Shown here: one piece after another, positions 30,437-42,593 of the stretch
Numbering within the stretch: position 1 is the stretch's first letter
Layout: each line of letters opens with the position of its first letter
Assembly (NCBI GenBank): GCA_009767595.1
Contig: VSDK01010338.1
Location: 166,350-230,349 of the forward strand
Origin: Symbiodinium kawagutii
Lineage: Eukaryota > Sar > Dinophyceae > Suessiales > Symbiodiniaceae
DNA length: 64,000 nucleotides
Direction: 5' to 3'
Translations under genes and position numbers: made by a program
Notes under the pieces: generated by a model
Told to the model about the DNA's origin: nothing
What the model saw: the letters and a program-made list of their open reading frames with translations, nothing else
Databases searched by the model: none

Positions 30437-33400
30437 CTGCGCCACGTGGTGCAGTGCCGTGTCGCCGTCCGCGTCACAAACCACCGCGCTGCCGGGCTCA
30501 CGGCGCAGGAGCAGCGAGAGAAGCTCCGCCTCAGCGAAGCCATGGAGCAGTCAACTGGTTGAAGTATCCAACTAGCTGGATGTAGCCAACTAGTTGAATC
30601 ATTAGATGGTATCATTAGATGGATGTAGCCAACTAGTTGATGAACATTTAGCCCACAAACCATCATTAGAACCAACTAATTACTAGCTACATTAACCAAC
30701 CGGTTGTTGAACTATGATTACCACATTACCACGCCATTGGATTACCACTATTGGATTAACTGAACCATGATTTATTAACAAAAATTGGTATAACTGGTGG
30801 GTTTAATGATGGTTCAACAACGGGAAGGTGGGCTTAATGATGGTTTAATAATGGTTAAACTAGTAAGCTTCATGGTTAATAGGTCATTAAACTAGTAGGT
30901 TTAATGGTGGGTTTAATGATGGTTGATAGTAGATCCACTGGCTTAAATATGGTTTAAAGATGGTTAAATATGATGAGTTTAGCCAGAATCAGCTGGGTTT
31001 AATAGTTGGGTAATGGTTTTTGATGATGGTTCTAATGGTTAAATTGATGGTGAATCAATTGATCAGTCGACTGGTTACTGATAGTAATGATGGTTCAACT
31101 GATGGTTGGGTGTAACTAATGGTTTTTATGGTTGTTCATGAATGGATTTTAATGATGGTGAACTACAATGATGGTGAAACTAGTGGTTCAAATGGTGTAG
31201 CGAATGGTGTAACTAATAATGTAACCTGGTTTTGATGATGGTTTTAATTTGATGGTAAATAGTGTAACTAGTGCTGAATTAATGGGGTGACTCATGGTGT
31301 AACTAATGGGTTTAATAATGGTTAGTCATGGTTGATGGTCACTAGTGGATAATTCATGGTTAAACTTAGAATTGATGGTTGAGCTGATGGTTCAACTAAG
31401 GGTTGATGGTGGTTCATGCTGGTTTTCATGATGGGCTTTGATAATGGTTTCGACGATAATTACAATGATGGTGTTAAGGATGGTTAAATTGATTGTTAAA
31501 CGATAGTGCATAGTGGTTGGTAGATGGTTGAATTGATGATTGAACTGATGATTAAAGTGATGGCTAAACCATGGCTCAACCATGATTAAACATGGTTAAA
31601 CCACGGTTAAACTATGGTTGAGTGATGGTTCGTGATGGTTGAAGTGATGATTCAGGGATGACTAATTGATGCTTTGCTGATGGTTCATGATGAGTGCTAC
31701 GTTGGAGTAGCACTGCGAGACTAGTGGTGCATATTGTGTTTGGTTGAAGGTTGCTTAAAGCGTTTTTGAATTAGCAACGGCTGGTTAATTGTTGATGGTA
31801 ATCTCACCTGGCTGCTAATGCTCAATGGTGAAACTAGTGGTTAAACTAAGCTTGAATATAGACAATGTTGGTCAACGGTGGTAGTAAATCAGTGGTTGAT
31901 TCAAGGTTAAAGGCGTTCATGGTCAGTAAAGGGTTCATTTGTAGTTGCGAATTGATGGTTACTTGTGGTAGCTTCATGGTTGATGACACCAGCCATTAAT
32001 GATAGTGGTGAATGGGCATTGATAATGGTGAATTGATTATGATTCATTCCCGACACAGTGTGATCACACTGTTTGGGGTTCTTGCGGTGAGAGTACAGGC
32101 CTGGGTTCTGGTTAATGGCTTAGTTCATTTCTATCGGCGAATGGTGGCTAATACAGGTGAATGATGGGGGTATCTAATGAGTTGGTTCAATAAAACATGA
32201 TTCGACATGCTATTTGCCATAGACCATTAACTATTGGTTATCTATTGCTAACCAACATGCAACAATAGGCGGCAATGACTTGGTTCCACCATGCTGAACA
32301 GCTTGAAGGCTTGAGCTGGTACATAGCAGTTTTAACTTGTGGTTTACAAGGGCTGATGAGGGTCAATCAATCATTGAAAGGGGCTTACAATGGTTGAGGT
32401 GGGGTGGTTCACCGTGATACCTTCTCATTCTATGGTGTTTGAACCATTTGAGCAGCTAGTGACATCTGCCAGAAATAAACTCCGCCACCAGGGTTCACAG
32501 AGATTAAGTATTAAGAGTAAACCACTGAAAAGTTAAGTGACCATATTTATTGGGATGAAAAAATGATAACTGATGGATATCCAGCAATTTGATGATTGTT
32601 GATCAAAGATGGTTGACTCCTGAGATCACGAATAGATTTATATATATATATACTTGACCATAACTTCAAACAAATTCATCAACAAATACGAGGACATACC
32701 TAGGATGTACTCGATTGCTGATAGCCAGTCCACTGATTGAGAGTGTACTGTTTTTTTCACCGAATGATGTAATTTAAAATCGTTCCACAATGCATGGATA
32801 GTTACAACTGTCCCCAACACAATTCATAGATGATCATGTGAAATGTGATGAACATTTCAACATGATTACCACGAAAAGAATACTCTATTATCAATTATCA
32901 ATGTTAAAATTTGCTGTAACATCATCTGGTCCCATTAATCATCGGTTGATCTAGCTGTCAAAAAATCCACTCAGCTGATCCACAAGGGACCAGCTGAGCT
33001 GGTCGAAAAACTATGACCAACAGCAACTGATCGAAGTTGGCAACTTCTTGCGCGTTGAGCGCTTCCTGTTTATTGGTAAGCAAGTGAAGTAACTAATACT
33101 GGTCCTGCCAAAAAGGATCGGGAACGTAGAAGCGTTTCCTTTCAATTGTTGGTTGTTTGATGGTCGGTGTATACCGTTTCATGGCAATCAATCAGGCTCC
33201 TTGATGATACAAAACACTTGAAAGGGATTACCGCGCATATTTTGTTGACTGCCACTATCAATCATTTCTATGATCAACCGACGCTATTGTTAATTAAGTC
33301 TTTTTTGTTGAATGGTTGGCATGGACACATGTACCAGTTTCACTTGCAGTATCTCCACTTAATAAGAAACAATGTTGTTGTTAGATGGGTTTCTTGGCAT

Positions 33401-35523
33401 TTGCTGGTGCATACTATTGCTCACTCATCGTTTATCCAATAAATACCCTTGAAAATTAACAATCAATTGTCCAGTACCCATTGTTCTGCACGAAATGCTT
33501 GGAAAATAATGGTAAATATCAGGTGGCCGATGGATTCCAACGAAGTAATAGGTTTCAACCACCACTGGTATCGACAATCATGAACTGACAATGGGAATCC
33601 TTCAGAAGGCTATGGGTCAATATAAATCAACCAACTTTCATGGGGGATTTCCACCAACAATAATAGGGAAAACAATGGTAAATGGTGGGGGAACCAGGGG
33701 TACAGGGTTTTGACCCACTGCCAGAAGTGTGCACCAACTGCAAACCAACTGTCAACCTGGTGCTATTTACAATGCAACCATCATCAACAGTCATCAAACA
33801 TTAATCGCTTTTGTCGGTCATAAAGAATCATCACATTCTTGAACAAGCGAATCATAATGAATCATCAACAATCATCTCTCATTTACAAGCCATTAATTGA
33901 TGTGCTTCAAAACCACGTTCTTCCCAAGCACCACCATCACCCTCAACCACGAACAGTCAACACTGCGAGTGTTGGCCAATCATGGAGCATCTTAGTGGCC
34001 AAGGAGCATGTCCCCACGATGCCGCCGCCATCACGGGGGTGTAGCCGTTCTCGTCCTGGCCATACACGATGAATACACAGTGAATGTTGATGGCTAGTGC
34101 TGGTTTGTGATGGCTAATTGATGCTTAATCGATGGTTAATGACGGCTCTCTGATGGCTAGGATGGTTATTTTATGATTAGTGATGTTTGTCATGGTGAAC
34201 CAATGGGGCATCACAATGCTTCTGAGTGGGAACGACTGCCAGTCTAATGAATGCTGCTCATGATGATGAGTGATGCAGAAAATGATGGTGAATTCACGGT
34301 AATACTAGCTAGCAAGAAAATAGTGAAATGGCCAGCAATCTGGCCTGGTAACGAACAATAAGAACGGTGAATGTACGAGCACATGAGTTGATGGAGAATC
34401 CATATTGACTAACGAGGGTCAATAACGGCCAGCCATGGCTAGTGATGATAAGCAATATTAACCAACCATCCCAAATTCCCCATGAGCAACTAGTTAACCA
34501 CCAACTAAACGTATTAAATAACAAAAACCACTTAGTTGGTGGTCAACTAGTTTGACTATGTTTCACTCCACCACTTTCACTATATGTTACTAGTTGTCTC
34601 TGAAATTACCTATGACCAACCGAGTGGCAATCAATCATGGCCAACGAGTGAACCACTAGAATCAATGGAGTTAAGCACCAACTCGTCAGCCAATTACCCA
34701 TCACAGTTAACCATCACCAACTAGTTAACCACCCACATGGAGTTCGAGAAATGTACTATGATTAACTAACTCATTGGATTAGTTAACTCATCACCAACTA
34801 GCTACAACCAACTCATTTCTATGATTAAACCAATAAATTCCAAAAACTATTCATTAAACTATGATAATGCTATCACCAACTAGTTATAACCACTAGTTGG
34901 GTAGTTTAATCATAGTTAATGAGTTGATAACCAATACTTGGCTGACTAGCTATAACTAATCGTCCTAACCACTAGCTATAACCACTAGCTATAACCACTA
35001 ACTTATCACTAACCACTAGTTGGCTAATTAAACTCATTCATTACCACTAGTTTAATCATGGCTAATGAGCTAATAACCAATAGTTGGCTAACTAGTTAAA
35101 CAAACTATCCATCCTAGTTGATTATCACCAACTAGTTGACTCTGATTCATTCCCAGTAATAATGAATCAACTAATTGACTAAACTCACCAATTACCACTA
35201 GTTATAACCACTCTTTGACTATTGGGCTGCGGGTCAAAACCCTGTACCCGTGGTTCCCCCACCATTTACCATTGTTTTCCCTATTATTGTTGGTGGAAAT
35301 CCCCCATGAAAGTTGGTTGATTTATATTGACCCATAGCCGTTGTTTAACCACCAAAACCCCTGCAGTTCACCAGGCGCTTCACCCCCGGAGCTCCTTGGA
35401 GCTGGGCGTGTAGCCCTCCAGCGCCATCAAGGCATCCACGCGGGCCGCGTCGCCATCGCTGGCGGCCGTCCAGAGGTTCTCCTTGGAGGCGACCCGCTCC
35501 AAAGGCGATGGAAAGTGGGGCAT
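30437..35523 (-). CDS. ankyrin-repeat exons, likely N-terminal part of a large gene
   Basis: Three exons join in phase 0. Exon 35523-35395 begins with ATG (MPHFPSPLERV) and carries ENLWTAASDGDAARVDALM then ALEGYTPSSK, ending at a GA donor. Exon 34055-34008 reads DENGYTPVMAAASWGH, between AG|G and a GC donor. Exon 30529-30437 reads AELLSLLLRREPGSAVVCD then ADGDTALHHVAQ, ending at a GC donor. The G-TPLH-A-GH-LLL-G pattern of ankyrin repeats (protein-binding modules) is clear across the joins. Introns are 1339 and 3478 nt; both contain a family B MITE-like element. A further ankyrin-like fragment may lie at 28.5 kb. The first Met exon probably marks the N terminus. Confidence 0.7.
30700..33160. 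other. intronic low-complexity DNA (TGATGGTTAA type)
   Basis: More than 1.5 kb of degenerate atggtttaatgatggttaa variants on the plus strand within the second intron of the ankyrin gene, and a short TA tract at 32637-32652. No coding frame. Confidence 0.75.
33608..33721. mobile_element. family B MITE-like element, 114 bp, perfect 5-bp target duplication
   Basis: Ends ggctatgggtcaatat and gggttttgacccactgc. Flanked by CAGAA on both sides (33603-33607 and 33722-33726). Almost identical, in inverted orientation, to the copy at 35225-35338. Confidence 0.9.
34490..35220. repeat. CTAG-rich degenerate repeat (ACTAGTTATAACCACTAG words)
   Basis: About 700 bp of accumulated caactagttaaccac and actagctataaccact words, many locally palindromic, in the first intron of the ankyrin gene. 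Confidence 0.7.
35225..35338. mobile_element. family B MITE-like element, 114 bp, inverted copy
   Basis: The reverse complement differs from the copy at 33608-33721 at only a few bases. Flanks tattg/cgttg are an imperfect target duplication. Confidence 0.9.
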
Positions 35524-35629
35524 TGCTATAGTGAAGTTGCTGAGTTCCATGGGATTTGTATGACTGTCTTTTTTTTTTGCTCGGATCTTTTTTTTTCCGA
35601 TGGTGAGTTCGAAAAGGGATTTTTGTTTC

Positions 35630-35745
35630 GGGTTTCTATGGGATTTTTTCGGATTTCGATGGGATTTGTTTCGGATTTCTATGGGATTTGTTTCGGATTT
35701 CTATGGGATTTTTTTCGGATTTCTATGGGATTTCGACGGTGAAAA
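35630..35745. repeat. 21-bp tandem repeat (tttcggatttctatgggattt)
   Basis: About five copies. 21 bp is seven codons, so one plus-strand frame reads repeated RISMGF(F). It lies about 100 bp upstream of the ankyrin gene's first Met exon on the minus strand. Confidence 0.9.
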
Positions 35746-36023
35746 GCAACTCCAAATGCCTGGGTGAACCAACAGAAACAAGAATAATTAAAGCCACTAA
35801 CAATTCGCAAGTAACCCTTTCTGAATCATTTATCAAGCACCATTTGCCATCACTAGCCATCAATCCACCATCTATCAGCCGCAATTCATCATGAATCAAT
35901 CATTAATCAGACGCAATTAAACATCCGAAAGTAGAACTAACCCCATAAAAACTCCCAATCAACTATCTATTCACCACATCCACCATTCGCCACCCCATGG
36001 TCCAACCACTCATCCTCCACTCG

Positions 36024-36125
36024 TCACCTCACCACCCCCGGTGAACCAGCGACCCGCCAAGCGTCCCCAGGCCCAGCGCCCGTCGTGGCCGGCACGGCCT
36101 TCAGCTGTTGCAGAGCCGTTTGGAC
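36024..36125 (-). CDS. candidate exon, unidentified
   Basis: A GC-rich island with an AG|G acceptor (36126/36125). The minus strand reads VQTALQQLKAVPATTGAGPG then a TGA at 36024. It could be the last coding exon of a gene upstream (higher coordinates). No domain is recognised. Confidence 0.3.
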   Translation of the reverse strand, partial: VQTALQQLKAVPATTGAGPGDAWRVAGSPGVVR

Positions 36126-36199
36126 CTGGAGACGCAGACGCAGTGGGCTCTGGGAGGGCTGGTGAAGTGACGGATGAATGGTTGGCAAATGGTTGAGTA

Positions 36200-37200
36200 T
36201 GTGGATGAGGATGTGGTTGATGTCTTACTTCACCTTACATGCTTGACTCTGGTTGCTTCATGGTTCATTTTATGGTTGACTAATGGTTGAAGTATGGTTT
36301 GTTCAGGAGTATGGTTGATTGGTGGTTAAACAATGGCTAATTCATTGTTGATTGATGCTTAACGAGGGGTTAAGTGCTGATTGAGAAATGGTGCTGGTTC
36401 GCTGATCGTAGATGGTTGATGCTGATGAGCAACCATCCCAAACAGTGCCATTGACAATGGATAAGAAGCTGGTCGGCTGAGCTGATTTTTATGCTACAGG
36501 TTTAGAACGTGATCACTGGGCTTAAGAATGGTTGATTGATGGCGATGTGTAGTGGCTGTAATGAATGGTCTATAGTGATTCATAGATGTATTGATACTGC
36601 TTCACTGAGGATTAGCACTTGTTAATGATTAAGGGCAACAACCAACAATGGCCTTTCGATTGAGGATCGGTTCTCCCGTTTTGGGGCAGGGAATCCAAGA
36701 CATCATGGGCTAATCTCTAAATGTCGCTGAGAACAATCCCCCGGTTCGCCTGATAATCCTATGGATGAAAACAACACAGCTAGATGTTCGGAACACTTCC
36801 CAAGTGAAGATATGCAACCGTCGTTTCAACACCCATATCCCACCTGCATCAGCAAAATGATGGGGAACGCAACCTCATGCCCGTCTGCATTTGAACTGTA
36901 CATCATAGTCTTTGCCGAAATGTTCATCCGAAAATATGTTTGGCCTAGAAACTGATTAATCAAATAATAAGGATTATCAAAATCAAACTATCTATTCATC
37001 ACTTTGTTACGACGAATCAATTGGTTAATAAATCCATATCATCACTCCTGTCTTATGAATGGTTGATCAAACATGAATCCCAACTCCGTCACAGGTCGCT
37101 TGGACAAAATTGGGTCACACAACCGGGCGGGCTCTGACACCGAGGTATTCACCACCCTGAGATCTCCCCGAGCTGCACAACGGTTGAATTGAAGTCTCGT
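36200..37200. other. low-complexity spacer
   Basis: ATGGTTGA/TGATGGTT-rich DNA. A plus-strand frame at 36761-36955 has no recognisable domain. Confidence 0.5.
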
Positions 37201-37218
37201 GATCATCCATTGTCATAT

Positions 37219-37332
37219 GGCAGTGGGTCAGTTCACCCTGTACCCCTTGTTCCCCTATCATTAATCATTGTTTTCCCTATAGTTTTGTTGGTTATTATAA
37301 GCCATTATTGTTGGTTAATATTGACCCATAGC
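37219..37332. mobile_element. family B MITE-like element, 114 bp, perfect 5-bp target duplication
   Basis: Ends ggcagtgggtcagttcaccc and ggttaatattgacccatagc. Flanked by CATAT (37214-37218 and 37333-37337). Confidence 0.9.
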
Positions 37333-37449
37333 CATATAATCACCATTATCCGTTCTTCAGCACTTCAGCATTGGTGCTGTTGGTCGCCCTCGATGCTAAG
37401 AATTCTTCAGCACCATGGTGCAAAAAAAATATTGCACCTGAAAAACTCC

Positions 37450-37686
37450 TAACAACAAGGTAATGGCTGGCTGCAAAACGACATCAAGTTCAAAGACTGC
37501 TGAAACAATTGGCTCAGGAGAACCGTCACTTGTGGGAACATGAATGGCTATGCCCGCATATGATCCATCCAAATAATCTACGTGGGAACTTGTGTGCCGG
37601 TGTAAAATTGCCTTAGCCAGTGAAGTATAGCCAGAATCACAGTGAAGCAGCCAGTCATCCAAGAACTCAAGAATCCAATGAATCAT
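37450..37686 (-). CDS. candidate coding segment, unidentified
   Basis: The minus strand has a coding-like stretch (EFLDDWLLHCDSGYTSLAKA, then YLDGSYAGIAIHVPTSDGSP, then VFELDVVLQPAI) in a frame of 96 codons. Composition is balanced, unlike the surrounding repeats. No domain is recognised and splice borders are unclear. It may share a gene with the segments at 37.8-38.0 and 38.6 kb. Confidence 0.4.
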
Positions 37687-37799
37687 GTTAACATCTCAAA
37701 ATAGATGATGATTGTTACTGGTCAATAATATGGTAGTTAAAAGAAAATACTGGCCGGCCATACATTTTGCCCTTGGAAACAATCAGTATGCACCGCAAG

Positions 37800-37976
37800 G
37801 GAGTTGCACGGCTCAGGCGGCAACGGGATATCCCGTTGCGGATATCCCAACGCCGCTCCCCAGCGTTGCGCAAATTCCAACGCCTTCTTCAGAGTGATGT
37901 CTTGAAATGCAGGCTCCTCGGCGACCGAAATGCGGTTTAATATCGCAACGCCCCAGGCACGGCACCGGTGCTGTGA
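37800..37976 (-). CDS. candidate exon, unidentified
   Basis: The minus strand reads CRAWGVAILNRISVAEEPAF then QDITLKKALEFAQRWGAALG, a convincing soluble-protein pattern with amphipathic helices. GC-rich relative to its flanks. The borders were not fixed. No family is recognised. Confidence 0.45.
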
Positions 37977-38600
37977 GCAAAACCAATCGGCCATCGCTGG
38001 CCATCGCTGGCCATCAACTGGTAGTATAGTCTCCAGAAATGATCACCTCAGACATGATAGTCTCCAGAAATTAATTTTTTGGAACACCCCTTATATATTC
38101 ATTGCACAGCTGGATCATGTATGAGGGTCATTGGTAGCCCTATGGCTTGGCACCTGACGCCATTTGTAGCGGCTGCAGGTGTCCCAGCGCAGCGACCAAG
38201 CTACAAACCCATGGTACCCTCGTGTCGCGTGGCGCTGACCTAAGCAACCTAACTGGGAAGCGGTTGTCGACCAATGTAGACCTAGTAGATTATCGGCAAA
38301 CCGACATAAATCATGGTGAACAAAAACGCAAAAACTGAAATAAATCATGATTAAGATTGGTCAACAGCACTGTTGAACCTCAACTTATTATACAGCTATC
38401 TTTGAACATCATCAATCATGGTTAACAGCTATGAATCTGCGTTTTCACCATTGAAATCATAAACTTGGCTGCCTAGTACGTGGGAAAATGCCAACTCGGT
38501 GGAACATTCCAAAACGTTTATCAATGAAACGATCAAATCCGATAGAAACATTCCAAAACATACCCCAAGTGTAAGGCAGAGACCTATCTGTTCCCCTGGC

Positions 38601-38666
38601 TTTGATGCACAGCTCGCTCGTGCGGGGCCCCGGCCTCTTTGAGCTTGGCGTAAAGGGAGCGGAAGC
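38601..38666 (-). CDS. candidate exon, unidentified
   Basis: Between an AG|G acceptor (38667/38666) and a GC donor, the minus strand reads FRSLYAKLKEAGAPHERAVH in phase 1 to phase 1. GC-rich island. It probably belongs with the exons at 37.8-38.0 kb. Confidence 0.4.
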
Positions 38667-39164
38667 CTGGCGAGGATGACGTTGCGCATGTTGCGCACAT
38701 GGCAGGGCTGTGCATCATCATGTTGCGCATGGTGCATGGCTGTGCAACCATGGGTATATCCATAGATCGTTAAGGTATCCTTAGGCACCCTCTGAATCAT
38801 CAGAACTTCGGCAGACAATGACTTCCGACCAATCAAGTCTGCAAAGCGTGGTTTTTCTTGGGATTTTCCGCTGGGAGGATAAGCGTCAAAAATCAACTCT
38901 GTTGCTCTTCATTGTTGGTTGTGTAAGCCGATGATGAAACACACAGGAACACACGGGCAAACGATTTGGTCAACTATCAAACGTGGTTGGTCGGTTGTTC
39001 ATAAGCCTCTACCAAACAATCAGACAACGGTTAGGATTGAAAATTGGCCCTGATCATTGCCGATCATGATGTCCCTTGATTTATCCCCTCTTAGGTGGTT
39101 GTCAATTGTTCCCTACCATTAGCTATTTTTGCTGGTTGTTCACCTGTATTCAAAACCAATCATT

Positions 39165-39345
39165 TGGAGTGGCCTTGGGGCACTATCTCCCCTTGATGCG
39201 TCAGATCCCCAACATTTTGAAAAACAATTCAGAGTCCATGTCGCGAATGCCGCTGCTGCAACTTGGGATGGCCACCAGATCGAAAGGCTGCTTACCCATG
39301 TGGATCCTGATCCCGAACTGAACCACCAGTTGGTGGTCAGGCATT
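39165..39345 (+). CDS. candidate plus-strand coding segment, unidentified
   Basis: The frame reads LSPLDASDPQHFEKQFRVHV then ANAAAATWDGHQIERLLTHV, with a natural amino-acid mix. It is one of few plausible plus-strand coding pieces. Splice borders are not evident. Confidence 0.3.
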
Positions 39346-39349
39346 GAAG

Positions 39350-40990
39350 ATCTCCTTTCGTCTACGGGTACAGCCTTGAGGAGATCTGTTATAGGGCAGG
39401 TAGACGCGAACCAATCACGAAACCATCATCACACCATCATTTCACCATCATTAATCACTGGTAGCCCTCATTAGAGCATCATTGAACCATCATTCACCAC
39501 CACCTCCTTTACCGGTACGTCTCTTCCACCATAGGCCTCCAGATCCCCTGTTTGAGCTTAGGTCACCGGAACTGATTCTTCACCCTGGACCGTGCTGACC
39601 AGCACCGCATATGATTTGGCCCTTTCCGGGCCTCCTTGCAGCTCCTGGCCTCGCTCCCTTAGAGGCCCTTTACAAGGCTATGGGGGCACCCCTGGCTCCC
39701 AATCGCTTCCTCCCAACCACCAGCCAGACAACCAAGCAACCAACCAAGTACCCTCTGGCAATCTAACATAGAAACGAGAAAATCCGCTCATTGATGCTTT
39801 CAAAGATGGCGATTTTCCATTTGTTGTTTGATTACCGGAGAGTATATACTATACTCTCAGTGAAACATCAGGAAACACTAACCATGATTAATGGTTCAAA
39901 GGTGGAGTACTATAACCACTCAGTGAAACACCAGGAACCATTCCCGGAAGTCGGATCAACGGCCCCCCGCCTAACGAGGAATCTTCAGCCAGCAGCTGCC
40001 CCAAGCGGGTCATCAGAGCGGTATCCTGCAGGGTCAGGGGCCTCACCGCTGATTTCGCGGCTGACACAAGGTGGGCGTCCAACCACTGAACTAAGTTGAT
40101 TTATAAGTAACTTAACTAGGGGTAACTACCAGTTATAGGGGGTTACAACCCAACTTACAACTACTGGGGGCCCACCTTGTAGAACCCTGGCTAAAACTTC
40201 AAGTTTTAGTGGACATATGTGGTCATTGTCATAAATATCATCCCAAGAACACAGAAGATATAAAGTTTGTGGATAAATGGAAACCCAGATAGCATGGGGA
40301 TATCCATGGGATTAACCAACAACTCCATTGGACCTGTGGTAGAACAGGTATCCACAAACACTGATTTTTTCCGGCAGTAGTAAGCATAGACAGCATAGCC
40401 GTGATGGCAATGATTCGAACTCGCTGCGATCACGAAAATGATTTTTGCAGGTCAGGAACTGGGCAGATTTTTGATACCCATGATACAAACCATAGATTCG
40501 ACTGCGTTCTCAGGGAAGAGTTGCCACTCGTCTCAGCGTCCGTTAAAATTTAAGGGATCCACAACTCGTCCTACCTACGGCGTGCAGCTGGGGTTATAGC
40601 CATGGTTCGTTACGCCCGAAAGGGTAGCTGAACGAACCCCGTTACGAAAGCATGACTAGTGGCCACTTACGAGCCGTGGGGGTGCACATCCAAGTAACCA
40701 TCCAGCTGTTCATTATGGAAACTGCCAGTGACGGCACGGGGGGCACGCCCCTTTGCTTGGTGACATCCCTTCGTCCGGCCCTGTCCTCCATGGCTGGTTC
40801 CATCGCCGGAATGACGATGGGTGGATGGCTTCCCCCTACGAATTATGGCTGGATAGACTTCATCGATCTTCACGGGCTAGCTTCAAGGACTTGCGAATGG
40901 TGGTTTACCAAGGCCATCTATTTCGCCCCCCAGTTGCTCACATTGCTCCGCTCTGCTGCGAAAATGTGTTGCGGAAAGTGAAAAGCCCAT
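39350..40990. other. mixed spacer, no gene assigned
   Basis: Contains AACCATCATCACACC runs at 39420-39500. A GC-richer block at 40640-40980 has open frames on both strands, but I could not choose a coding frame. Confidence 0.35.
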
Positions 40991-41009
40991 GTGGAATCTC
41001 AAAACAAAT

Positions 41010-41097
41010 GGCGGTGGGTCAAAACCCTGTACCCCTGGTTCCCCTATCATTTACCATTGTTTTCCATATTATTGGTTGGTCAATATTGACCCATAGC
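41010..41097. mobile_element. family B MITE-like element, 88 bp internal-deletion copy with perfect target duplication
   Basis: Ends ggcggtgggtcaaaaccctg and gtcaatattgacccatagc. Flanked by CAAAT (41005-41009 and 41098-41102). Confidence 0.9.
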
Positions 41098-41109
41098 CAA
41101 ATCTCAAAT

Positions 41110-42590
41110 GTCAGAAGTCTTCACTATATGAAGAGAAGATTTATATGATGCTGGAGCCCAGGCCACCAAAATGGAACGCCCTTAGCCATGATCATCATGG
41201 GGGAACTACCAGGAACTTGGAGCTGCGCCATGACAGTGATGGTGGGTATCTCCTCATTGTCATTGTTCTAATCTAAGCTCACAACAAGATTCGTGGTGAA
41301 TACTGATTGTTAATGCTGGTCAATCATGGTTCAAGACGGTTGTATGTCATACTGTTGGTGCATCTTCCAAAAAACTAACCTAACCCCAGCTTTAAAGACT
41401 TCAGCTTACAAATATTGATGCTGTACTGGCAAAGATCTACTACAACAGTTCTAATTACCATTGATTTATCGAACCATTACAACAAAAGGAACAGTAATAT
41501 ATGGCAGTATATCACAGAAATATTCAAAAACATTGCAAATCACAGCGAGATGGTGGCTTACCATTGCTGCTAGCGATTTTGGGCTGTGAACCAAACATGC
41601 ACCATTGCCAAAATGCTCCATAGGTGCTGAATACTCGAGCCGAAACAAAGGAATGGAGATGCCATGTATGGCTAGGCGAAGCCCAATGGTTCGTTCATCG
41701 GGCTCCCCTAATGCTTAGCTAATGACTTGACCACGTCTCCTGAATAACCACTATCACCCACAAATAACAAACTATTATAGAGCATAAGCAGCATCAACCA
41801 TCATCAACCATCATGAACCATCATGAACCATCATCAACCATCATCAACCATTATCAGCCAATACTTACAAGCTTTCTCAAAATAAGGGCCCAAAGCGGTC
41901 AAGAGTCTTGTCATTGTAAGTAATCACTGATGATTTAGTCATCATTGGTAGTAATCACTGATTGATAAACTTTAGTTCAATCATCCAAATCATCCAACCC
42001 TTCATTGATGATCAGACCGTTTCAGTCGCATTGCGAAACTCAACCGATTCGACAGCGGGAACCGAATCTCCCGGAAGATTCGTTTGCAGGGCACTCGTTG
42101 GATTGAATGAGCTTCCGGCAAAATCAAGGGGCGACCCATGAGCATAGCCATCGAAGATTCGGAGTTGATGCTTATATCATCGGAACTATTAGCAATCATT
42201 GGATGCCCATCATTATTTGCTATCTTGACTATAATTATTTCTAATTACGACTTGATTTTAATAGTTGCCATCAGAATTAGTATAATTACTGTTGGATTAT
42301 TGGATTGCCAATAATTTGCCCATCCAATATTTTGACTACCGATGATTATTAGATGCCCAAGACAATCATTCGCAATGATCCCATCGTTAAGATCTACCAT
42401 TTCGCTCCCTCACCACGGTTACTTCTGCATCTTACCAGGTGATGAGGTTGCATGAGGTTCCAGGCGTACTGCAAACAGCATCGTGCAGGATCAATGAGTA
42501 CCTCTGGCGATACAGCCAAGAATGATGATAACAAAAAAATCGCAAAGTATGTACAAGAATTGTGGAGGCGAACGCTTGATCAACCAGTAC
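41110..42590. other. spacer, no gene assigned
   Basis: AT-rich sequence including a catcaaccatcatgaacc cluster at 41785-41860. No exon-like island. Confidence 0.5.
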
Positions 42591-42593
42591 ACG

